A stretch of DNA of 64,000 nt, from the NCBI RefSeq assembly GCF_000143415.4, contig NW_003314271.1, positions 1,780,806 through 1,844,805 of the forward strand. The letters are read 5' to 3'. The stretch's first letter is position 1; each line of letters begins with the position of its first letter. A program made the translations under genes and the position numbers. Under the pieces are notes generated by a model. It was not told the DNA's origin, ran no database searches, and was given only the letters and a program-made list of their open reading frames with translations. The DNA comes from Selaginella moellendorffii. Lineage: Eukaryota > Streptophyta > Lycopodiopsida > Selaginellales > Selaginellaceae. Shown here piece after piece: positions 48,194 to 57,811 of this stretch.

Positions 48194-49967
48194 TGTAAGC
48201 GACTAATTTTTCCGTTCTACTTTAGTCACCTAACCACACCTCCAACCACTTAGAGGAGTCTCATTCACAACCTCCATAAGTCCAATTTAGGACTTGGGAC
48301 TTGCTAGCCCCAAGAATGGCATCCATGCCACTCCACACTTGCACCTGGTCCAAGTGCTCCACGTGTCTGGTCCCAAGACCGACACCCAAAGGTACCACTG
48401 ACATCTCGGCCCGTTACGCTAAGGCCATGCCCATTCACCTTTGCTGCACTAGTGATCCAATACCACTTGCATCACCATCCCGTCTCTCCAAGACTGGGCC
48501 ATCTGTCCACGAGTGGTCATCCTGGATCCACTCCTTAGCATCCTTAGGATGCCCACAGACCTGGGGAATTGCCTTCCCGAAAGTTCCTTTGTCAGTTCCT
48601 ACCAAGTCCCTTTCTGCCCCTAGCCGTGTTTGCCAACACTGCCATTGGATCGAGGCCCACAGGCCCGACCACTAAGTCCCATGGTCCTCTGGGACTTCTT
48701 CACCACACGACTGTGTCCTTGGTCACTACCCCAGAGGACTGCTCCTCTTCCTTTCCACAGTCTAGGCCTTTGGGACAACATTTCGGAACACCGTGGCCTT
48801 ACGCGAGCCACCTGGGTACTCTCCCCGCCTTTCGCCTTTAGGTGCTCTAGCCATGGGCTTAGAGCGAGGTTCCGTTGAGCCACGCCTGGTATCCAAGTAG
48901 GTAGTGCCACCCACACTTGGACTGGGAGCATCGGCCAGTCGATCTCCCGGGGGAACTAGAGCCGGCTCTTGAACACTTCACCAAGCTACCCCGCTTGTCG
49001 GTCCGTATTCACTCTAGTCTTGGACTTCCCAGTGGTCAGTTCATCACCCAACACTGGGTCTGGCCTTCCTGGGCCAAACTGGCCTTTCCTGGCCAAACTG
49101 GCTCCACTGCAGTCCTCCCCCTACTATACTTTTGGAGCTCACCAAACCCCCCAGGGTCTGGGAGACGAACGCTTTGGGCTTTCACCCTCTCAGGCTCCGG
49201 ACTCGGACTCGGACTCGGACTCGGACTCGGACTCGGGCTCGGACTCGGATTCGGACTCGGACTCGGTCTCGGTCTCGGTCCCGATCTCGGTCTCGCTCTC
49301 GGTCTCGGTCTCGGTCCCGGTCTCGGTCTCGACTTCGGACTCCATCTCGGACTCCATCTCGGACTCCATCTCGGACTCCATCTCGGGTCCATCTCGGACT
49401 CCATCTTGGACTCCATCTCGGGTCCATCTCGGACTCCATTTCGGGTCCATCTCGGACTCCATCTCGGGTCCATCTCGGACTCCACCTCAGACTCCAACTC
49501 GGGTCCATCTCGGGTCCACCTCGGACTCCACTTCGGACTCTATCTCGGGTCCATCTCGGGTCCACCTCGGACTCCACTTCGGACTCCATCTCGAACTCCA
49601 TCTCGGGTCCATCTCGGACTCCACTTCGGACTTCAACTCGGGTCCATCTCGGACTCCACTTCGGACTCCAACTCGGGTCCATCTCGGACTCCAACTCGGG
49701 TCCATCTCGGACTCCAACTCGAGTCCATCTCGGACACTCCCACGTGTCATGTGTTGGTCCTTTTGGGTCCCTTTTTGGAGCCTCGCTTTTTGCTCGCTTC
49801 GTGCTCGTTCCTCGAGCCCTTCTTTGGGAGTTCCACTCCCGCTCTTGACTTTTCAAGTCGGAGCTTTTGGTCCAACCGTGTTACGCTCGTTTGGCTCTCG
49901 CTTCAGCCACTACCACGTGGCACCCTTTCCGGCTCCACTTTGGGGGCTAGGGATTTTGTGTCTCACA
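48194..49967 (-). repeat. Element 1 3' LTR
   Basis: 1774 bp, TG...CA ends. It contains the ~540-bp TCGGAC-based array. It is about 30 bp shorter than its partner because of array differences. Confidence 0.92.
49198..49735. repeat. TCGGAC/CTCCATCTCGGA tandem array in LTR
   Basis: Starts as (CTCGGA)n hexamers, shifts to TCTCGG variants, then to 12-15-bp units (CTCCATCTCGGA, GGTCCATCTCGGA, CTCCAACTCGGG). The lack of stop codons in such units makes several frames open for over 200 codons on both strands. These are not genes. Confidence 0.9.
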
Positions 49968-49979
49968 ACTCCACCACCC
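49968..49979 (-). other. Element 1 polypurine tract
   Basis: GGGTGGTGGAGT on the minus strand directly abuts the 3' LTR. The identical 12-mer sits at the same place in element 2. Confidence 0.7.
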
Positions 49980-52900
49980 ATAGACGAAGTTCGATGTCCT
50001 CATCGAACGGTAAACCCTTTCATAAAGTAACACCCACACGTGTTACCATTTCCATCCTTGGCACCTAGTCAATCTTTGTCTATGGTTTGACACCAAAGGC
50101 TCACCATGCCTTGTCCATCCTTTAAGGAGCGTAGTCTTTCCAACTTAGAGACTGATTGGACCACATGTAATGGTTCTCTCCTTTTATTGGTTTAGTGCTC
50201 GCTAAACCTCTTAGAGACCCTTCTCTAAGTCAATCCCACTACTCCTTCTCGAGTAGTCTCAATTTCCATCGATATAACCTCCGCACTTTGGAACTTTGAA
50301 GTTTGACTCCTTGGAGTCAATTTCCTAGGTGTCTCCGACACCTTGCCTTGCACCTTTTGTGCAACTCCACTTCCCTTCCTAGAAAGTTCTCTACTCGAGG
50401 GCACCATCATCCTCTCTTCTATTTCGTGCCAAAGTTCCAGTTATCATACTTTGTGCTAGGGCTGTTCATGGCCCTATCATTTGGCTACCTTACCGCTCCC
50501 TCCCTTGGAGCTTCCACTTTTGCCAAACCGGAGCATTTCGGAATCCCTCCTTGGAAACACACTTCCTTTCCCGCAACTTGTTAGCGTCCAACACATTAGT
50601 GTTCCTCGCCTAACTTTGTCACTTGGATTCCCCCCAAGGGATTCCACGGCCCTATCTTGGCCACTCATCTTTTGCTCCTATCCATTGATTGTTGCACCAA
50701 GCAACATCGAATCTCTACCTCCCTCCTTGAGGTATTGTTTCGGTTCCATAGCAAAGACTCTTCTTTGCCAAGTCCGGAGGATGTTCACCCCTAGTACGTC
50801 TCTTTAGCATCTTCTGCTATGGGCTCTATCCACGGCACAACTTCGTGACCCTCCCATGGGTCTTTTATAGAGACTACTTTCCTCGGACTCACTATGCCAT
50901 CTCACGGACATAGTTTATTCCCCTTAGGTGCTCTTCCCACTTGGTTATCACGACCAAGCCACATCACCTTAAACAGTTCAATTTCAACATTTTGAACCAG
51001 GAACTTCATTCCTTAGCCAACCAAGGACCTTGTCCTTATCTGGCCATAAGATCACCTAGTGATCTCACCTTGGCACCTTAACAGAGTTGCCAAGAGGTAC
51101 TTGGTCTTCTAGACCTCCAAGTTGTTGACTATAACCCCGGGGGCATCCCCCACACTTGGCGGTGCACCCAAGCTAGCCCTTACGGCCAAGGGTTCATAGC
51201 AACTGAGATTAGGTGTCCCCATCTCACTCACCACGACCTTGGTGCCACTTGCACCAAAGCGTTCAAGTTAGATATGCTGAGCTTTCACACTAAGCAATCT
51301 AAACGTGCATCACGACTCCGAGGCATCCCTCGCTTGGCGGTGTGCCCAAACCAGTCTCCCCACTGAGAGTCCATGACCACCGAAATATGAGTGTCCTCAT
51401 ATTCCAAACCATCACCACGCCCTAGTGATTTGGGACTCGAACCCAAGCACTAGAGGGTCGGGACTCGAACCCAACCTCCGTATATGCATCTACAGACGGC
51501 ATCACACTAGATGCCTGGCGTGACTCCCCACGCCGGTGCACCAACCTATTTTTAAAGTGCGCTACAGATCACAGCTTAGGAACCTAGTTCCTCCACACTG
51601 CCAAGTCCTCTCACTTGACATGTCTGTGATCATGCATGGACTCCTCCATGCTCGGCCCCATGGCCCACCCCTTTTGAAGTTATCACCTTCAACTAGGGTC
51701 TTTGTTCCCCCGACGTGCCAATCTCACTTGGCAAGTCCTCCGACCATTGTAACATGGTTCCTGCATAAGCGTGAAAGTCCTTGACCATCGACTTTTGTTC
51801 AAAGCCCTCTCTTTGAACACTCGGGAACTACTTCCCTAACCTTGATAACCTTGCCTCATGGCAAGCTTCAAGACCACGCTTCTGCTGCGCCACTCTGATT
51901 TCGCGCGTTCCATAAACCATTTACACTTGGCCTTTCTAGGTACTACGCTACCTAGAATCGTCTTTGGGAACCTTGAAGGAACTCTGTCCCTCAGCTTGCT
52001 AAGGCCTCCCCTTTCGCAAGCTTTATAGTTGCCATATAGTCTAACATGGACAATTCCATATTTTAGACTCTCCATGGCATCACGGTTGCTAGCAACAACA
52101 TCCTCGAGCACCCTCTTGCTTCTCCACTCCCAACTTTCATAACCACTGTTGGATATGTCCTTTGATTTCTATGGTTCAATTCCATCCCAATACTACTTGC
52201 CTTTGGCTTCACACCTTTCCTTCGGTCATTCTCCTCCAGACCAGGAGGATAGCTTTGCACTTTCTATCATGCCTTAGCAAGTATTCTTAGGGATGAACCT
52301 ACCCAATAGCCCAGGGAGTGGTTCCTCAATCCGGGTATGCTCAGCTTATAATCCCACACACTGGGATTACATTGTTGCTTATGGGCCTTTACATGCCCAT
52401 CACTAGCCTTGCCAAAATTCCATTTTTGGCTTTGTCCAACTCGGGTAGACAGTCCTCTCCTGTCTCCGCAACCTTGGACATTTGGATAGCACCTTCTATC
52501 CATCATTCGCTAGGGACTTAGTCCCTTGGGCTTTATCCATTGCCCTCGCGACATTAAACACCACCTTCTGGTGTTCTAGAGTGTTCGGGTGTCCCAATGA
52601 TGGCTTTCTTGACAATGAGTATTTCCTTTTATGACATTGACTTACTATATCGCAACATAAGCAGCTTATCCCCCGTAAGGGTATATCCGACTTCCCTATA
52701 TTAGAAGTCTTGGGTAGCTACCTTCTACCCGTTTAACCAGTTATTTTGCACCTCTTGCTTAGTTGCCTCATAGTTGTCAAGTCCTACAACTCATTGCTTG
52801 GTGCTTGCACACCTCCATCATTATCTGGGTCACCGCACTCCAACTGCATGCTCTGCCGCTTAGGCTATGCCATTCCCATTTCCATTGGAATTCCTTTGGC

Positions 52901-54002
52901 AAGGGGTTCTTATGAACCCACCAACATAGCCTCAAGGTATCACACCTTGGCACATTTGGTGTCTCCACACCATCAACTCCACGAGCCTACCTCTATGACA
53001 CTTCCCCTTCGTGTTTAAGTCTTTGCCAAGACCAACACCGCTCTTTCTCATGCCAACCATCCGTTAGCACTACACCATAGAGGTCACACACAACTTTGTG
53101 TCAAAGTTGTTTTCTTCTGGGAACACCTTTCCCATAACTTTAGCATGGCACATTTTGCCATTGATGAGATACTCTTTGTTCTCATCCTTGGATTCTATGA
53201 TCCCCCCCCATCCTTTGTGGGGTACAACTCACCTCAGTCCAAATGCTTCTATCAGTCCTTTTAGGACCATCCCTTGACTCTACTTGAGTCATCTAGCAGT
53301 TTTGGACTTGGTTAATCCACCGACCCGTAAGGTCCTACTTGTGAGGCACTAGCTCACCGGAATACAATTCTTGCATTCCTGTCCTACTCAAAAGGACTAT
53401 TTTCACAAGTGTTACTCTGACACTTGATTTTGTTCTCTGGGGCCAAACTTTGCCCCTTAGGACTACTTGTCCATGTGATGAGAATACCAACTCATCCACT
53501 TAATACACCCCCAACTCCTTGGGTTGTTCCAGGATTTATTAGAGGTAGCCCCGGCTACCATTTCGAGGACTCGTGTCCTCATCCATACTTGACCTCTCAC
53601 GGTCATCCATTCCGGTCTCACCTTCATGAGCACCAGCCTCCACCATGTGAGGATAAACTTGTGACTCCTTTATTGTTTTTGGAGTCTCTATCTTCCCCGT
53701 GATCCCAACTATAGTTGTTTACCCCAACTACATTAGCCCGTTTGCTGAGTCAAACGCTCATCTGGATCACCTCCTCAACTCAATGAGGAAAACCTTGCAC
53801 TGTTCCCAAGATCCCAAAGTCGTTCCATTATTGGCCCCTTTTCTATCCACCACCTTGTCTACAAGTTCACACATGAACTGTAATGGAGAGCCATGTCTTC
53901 CCGACCTGCTACTCCTCAAGGATAGGCCCACTTCTCGGACCTTCCATTACCAACACCAGTGGTGATATACTTGAGCACCAATAAAAGTCGGACGAAGGAA
54001 TA

Positions 54003-54014
54003 GCTCCGATACCA
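54003..54014 (-). other. Element 1 primer-binding site (tRNA-Met-i)
   Basis: TGGTATCGGAGC on the minus strand, three bases inside the 5' LTR. It matches the plant initiator-Met PBS TGGTATCAGAGC with one change. Confidence 0.82.
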
Positions 54015-54017
54015 AGT

Positions 54018-55821
54018 TGTAAGCGACTAATTTTTCCGTTCTACTTTAGTCACCTAACCACACCTCCAACCACTTAGAGGAGTCTCATTCACAACCTCCA
54101 TAAGTCCAATTTAGGACTTGGGACTTGCTAGCCCCAAGAATGGCATCCATGCCACTCCACACTTGCACCTGGTCCAAGTGCTCCACGTGTCTGGTCCCAA
54201 GACCGACACCCAAAGGTACCACTGACATCTCGGCCCGTTACGCTAAGGCCATGCCCATTCACCTTTGCTGCACTAGTGATCCAATACCACTTGCATCACC
54301 ATCCCGTCTCTCCAAGACTGGGCCATCTGTCCACGAGTGGTCATCCTGGATCCACTCCTTAGCATCCTTAGGATGCCCACAGACCTGGGGAATTGCCTTC
54401 CCGAAAGTTCCTTTGTCAGTTCCTACCAAGTCCCTTTCTGCCCCTAGCCGTGTTTGCCAACACTGCCATTGGATCGAGGCCCACAGGCCCGACCACTAAG
54501 TCCCATGGTCCTCTGGGACTTCTTCACCACACGACTGTGTCCTTGGTCACTACCCCAGAGGACTGCTCCTCTTCCTTTCCACAGTCTAGGCCTTTGGGAC
54601 AACATTTCGGAACACCGTGGCCTTACGCGAGCCACCTGGGTACTCTCCCCGCCTTTCGCCTTTAGGTGCTCTAGCCATGGGCTTAGAGCGAGGTTCCGTT
54701 GAGCCACGCCTGGTATCCAAGTAGGTAGTGCCACCCACACTTGGACTGGGAGCATCGGCCAGTCGATCTCCCGGGGGAACTAGAGCCGGCTCTTGAACAC
54801 TTCACCAAGCTACCCCGCTTGTCGGTCCGTATTCACTCTAGTCTTGGACTTCCCAGTGGTCAGTTCATCACCCAACACTGGGTCTGGCCTTCCTGGGCCA
54901 AACTGGCCTTTCCTGGCCAAACTGGCTCCACTGCAGTCCTCCCCCTACTATACTTTTGGAGCTCACCAAACCCCCCAGGGTCTGGGAGACGAACGCTTTG
55001 GGCTTTCACCCTCTCAGGCTCCGGACTCGGACTCGGACTCGGACTCGGACTCGGACTCGGACTCGGACTCGGATTCGGACTCGGACTCGGGCTCGGGCTC
55101 GGTCTCGGCCTCGGCCTCGGTCTCGGTCTCGGTCCCGATCTCGGTCTCGCTCTCGGTCTCGGTCTCGGTCCCGGTCTCGGTCTCGACTTCGGACTCCATC
55201 TCGGACTCCATCTCGGACTCCATCTTGGACTCCATCTCGGGTCCATCTCGGACTCCATTTCGGGTCCATCTCGGGTCCATCTCGGACTCCATCTCGGACT
55301 CCATCTCGGACTCCATCTCGGGTCCATCTCGGACTCCATCTCGGACTCCATCTCGGGTCCATCTCGGACTCCACCTCAGACTCCAACTCGGGTCCATCTC
55401 GGGTCCACCTCGGACTCCACTTCGGACTCTATCTCGGGTCCATCTCGGGTCCACCTCGGACTCCACTTCGGACTCCACTTCGGACTTCAACTCGGGTCCA
55501 TCTCGGACTCCACTTCGGACTTCAACTCGGGTCCATCTCGGACTCCAACTCGGGTCCATCTCGGACTCCAACTCGAGTCCATCTCGGACACTCCCACGTG
55601 TCATGTGTTGGTCCTTTTGGGTCCCTTTTTGGAGCCTCGCTTTTTGCTCGCTTCGTGCTCGTTCCTCGAGCCCTTCTTTGGGAGTTCCACTCCCGCTCTT
55701 GACTTTTCAAGTCGGAGCTTTTGGTCCAACCGTGTTACGCTCGTTTGGCTCTCGCTTCAGCCACTACCACGTGGCACCCTTTCCGGCTCCACTTTGGGGG
55801 CTAGGGATTTTGTGTCTCACA
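54018..55821 (-). repeat. Element 1 5' LTR
   Basis: 1804 bp and nearly identical to 48194-49967. Most differences are repeat-number changes in the TCGGAC array. Confidence 0.92.
55020..55590. repeat. TCGGAC/CTCCATCTCGGA tandem array in LTR
   Basis: Counterpart of the array at 49198-49735 with a different unit order and ~30 bp more sequence. It lies within an otherwise matching LTR pair, so the array has changed since insertion or during reverse transcription. Confidence 0.9.
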
Positions 55822-55826
55822 GTATA

Positions 55827-56260
55827 TATACAATTGCATTTGGTGTGAAACTCATAATACTCCCCCTCATGCTGCGGAAAGACGGTTAGAGTTAATTGCA
55901 ATTGCTTATTCATTTGAGTTGGTGATGTTTGATTTAATAAGGCCTTTTTCACAGTTGACTATTAGCAATGAGTATGTAATTATTGCTTTTGACTACTTGA
56001 CTCATTGGGTGGAAGTTGATGCTCTTACTAGTGCATCTACAACTGCTATTAGATACTTCCTCCTCAATTGAGTAGTGTTTTAGCATTCATGTGCGGAATG
56101 AATTCTTTCGGATAATAGTCCCACATTTATGGCTAAGGCTTTTCACATTTTAACATCTCTGTTGGGGATACGTCACACTTTCATAAGTACTTATCATCCA
56201 CAATTAGATAGTTTGGTGGAATAGCTCATTCAAACCTTCAAAGGGATGATTGCAAAGTAT
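55827..56260 (+). pseudogene. Relic Ty3/gypsy integrase core, left part
   Basis: The plus-strand translation, with stops, shows integrase features: IAFDYLTHWVEVDALTSAST, LSDNSPTFMAKAF, GIRHTFISTYHPQLDSLVE. These match the DDE core and the region up to the catalytic Glu. The sequence is interrupted at 56260 by element 2 and resumes after 63796. It belongs to an older element that served as target for both young insertions. Confidence 0.75.
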
Positions 56261-57407
56261 TGTAAGCCACAAATTTTTCCTTTCCAATTTGCCAGCTTAC
56301 CTCGCCTATCCGACCAACTCCGCCTTGGCTTGTGCTAAGTTCCCTCGCCAAGGTTCTCGCCTATGGTGCCAGCTCCTACTTGGTTTCAACTACTTACTGC
56401 ACGAGCAACGGAGTGTTAGCCATCCATCTACGGATTCCCAAATCTCTCCCAATCCCCCTCCCCGGGTTAGACTGGACTTAAGGTTCGGCTACACTCCCCG
56501 CAGGCACAAGCAGCCAAGCACACCAAGCCTCCAGATTCCTAACACCCCAAGGTATCACAAGGCTTGATCATGGGACCCTCTAAATCCCAAGCCTTGGGTG
56601 CAGCACTTGCTTCGGGACGTCGGGGTGAAACACCGTGGCCTAACGGCCCGGTATGGGTACCTCTACCCCCCCTCTTCCATCCCGAAGGAAAGGCCCAAGC
56701 CCCCGGAAGGGCGAGGACCAATGAGCCACAAGGTACTCAAGTGGGGCACCACTCCACCTGAGCCGGGAGCACCGCAATCGGTTTCCCTTTCGGGAGTGGG
56801 AGCTGCTCTTGAGCACTTCCTTGGATGGCCCCTCCGGCACCAGCCAAGTCCATGCTCACTCCCACCCAAGGCCCCTCGGTCCCAGTCCCAACCTCAAGTC
56901 GGTTTGGAAGCCCAACTGGAGAGTCCCTTCTAAACTGGTTCCTGGACCTCACTATCCCTACTATACTTTTGGAACCCCCTGCAGCCCCCCCCCCCTGGGA
57001 GACGCACGCTTTGGGCTTTCACCCCTTGACCCGTATTAGTATTTGGACTTAGTCTCTGGCTCGATCTCGGACCCGATTTCGGATCCGACTTCGGATTCGG
57101 GTTCGGACTCGATCACGGACTTGATCTCGGACCCGATCTCGGACCCGACCTCGGACTCGACCTCGGACTCGGTCTCGGACCCGATTTCGGATCCGGACTC
57201 CGTCTCGAACTCGGTCTCGAACTCGGACTCGAACTCGGTCCCCGAGTCGGTCTCGGATTCGATTCCGGACTCTACCTCGAACTCGGTCCTAGAGTCGGTC
57301 TTGGACTCGATCCTCGACTTGGTCCCATCCGATGAACTCTTTGTCACTTCGGTCAAGCTTTTGGGGATCCTTTAGCCTACGACATCTCGGGGAGTCGGTT
57401 CCTTACA
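56261..57407 (-). repeat. Element 2 3' LTR
   Basis: 1147 bp; on the minus strand begins TGTAAGGAACC and ends GGCTTACA. It carries a TCGGAC-type array (57057-57325). Confidence 0.93.
57057..57325. repeat. TCGGACC-type tandem array in element 2 LTR
   Basis: Degenerate repeats of ATCTCGGACCCG, TTCGGATCCGAC and CTCGAACTCGGT. It is related in sequence and position to the element 1 arrays, but shorter. Confidence 0.85.
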
Positions 57408-57419
57408 ACTCCACCACCC
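57408..57419 (-). other. Element 2 polypurine tract
   Basis: GGGTGGTGGAGT on the minus strand, adjacent to the 3' LTR and identical to that of element 1. Confidence 0.7.
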
Positions 57420-57480
57420 ATAGAAGAAGTTCGATGCCCACATCGAACGTCTCGTTTTATCCTACAACTTGTTGTCCATG

Positions 57481-57735
57481 TCTCCGGGGGCATCCCCCCA
57501 CTTAGCGGTGTGCCTAAGTTAGCCTCCCCGGCCAAGAGCCCATGACAACGGAATATAGGTGTCCCTATATTCCTCACCTCACCACGCCCTAGTATAGGGT
57601 CGGGACTTGAACCCAGCCTTGCTTTACTAGGGGGTTGGGACTCGAACCCAACCTCCGTAGAATACGTCTACGGATTCGACATCCCCGCAGGGAGTCGGGC
57701 GTAGTGCCCTACGCCTGGTCGACCTATCCAACCCA
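57481..57735 (-). other. 3' non-coding module shared with element 1
   Basis: Lies between the chromodomain stop and the PPT. It aligns with 51130-51220 and 51318-51546 of element 1 (CATCCCCC, TTAGCGGTGTGCC, CACCACGCCCTAG, GGGACTCGAACCCAACCTCC, CTACGGA). Two GGGTTCGAGTCCC/GGGTTCAAGTCCC motifs on the minus strand resemble a tRNA T-arm or Pol III B box. Confidence 0.7.
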
Positions 57736-57811
57736 TGCTAATTAGCTTACCTTTGGCGCGCCTTCGGGTCCCAACATATGCCATTTGCTCAACTTTGCAA
57801 ATTGATATTTT

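Larger units (their letters stand above)
48194..55821 (-). mobile_element. Element 1: intact non-autonomous LTR retrotransposon (LARD type)
   Basis: Bounded by the 5-bp target duplication GTATA (48189-48193 and 55822-55826). Two LTRs (48194-49967 and 54018-55821) begin TGTGAGACAC and end CGCTTACA on the minus strand; they are nearly identical outside their tandem arrays, which indicates recent insertion. The PBS and PPT are present. The ~4.05-kb interior (49968-54017) has only short open frames with no gag, protease, RT or integrase signature on either strand. That is the layout of a Large Retrotransposon Derivative. The PBS, PPT and a 3' non-coding block match element 2, which points to trans-mobilisation by that family (inference). 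Confidence 0.9.

Noticed and set aside
49198-49735. CRISPR-like repeat array
   Set aside because: Units are contiguous degenerate hexamers and 12-15-mers without unique spacers, inside a plant LTR.
48917-50068. Open frames of 220-383 codons with Ser-Asp, Gly-Leu or Arg-Thr repeats in the LTRs (also 54741-55889)
   Set aside because: They arise because the TCGGAC-type array lacks stop codons in most frames on both strands; the same DNA reads as different repeats in each frame.
51432-51472. tRNA gene suggested by GGGTTCGAGTCCC motifs
   Set aside because: Only the T-arm/B-box-like part is present; no A box, anticodon arm or acceptor pairing seen at the right spacing.
49980-54002. Hidden gag or pol in the interior of element 1
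   Set aside because: All open frames on both strands are under 130 codons and none shows zinc knuckle, DTG, YVDD/YIDD or integrase motifs.
57043-57375. Ser/Asp- or Glu-repeat open frames on both strands in element 2 LTRs (also 63427-63759)
   Set aside because: Same cause: short tandem units in the LTR, no homology and no start context.
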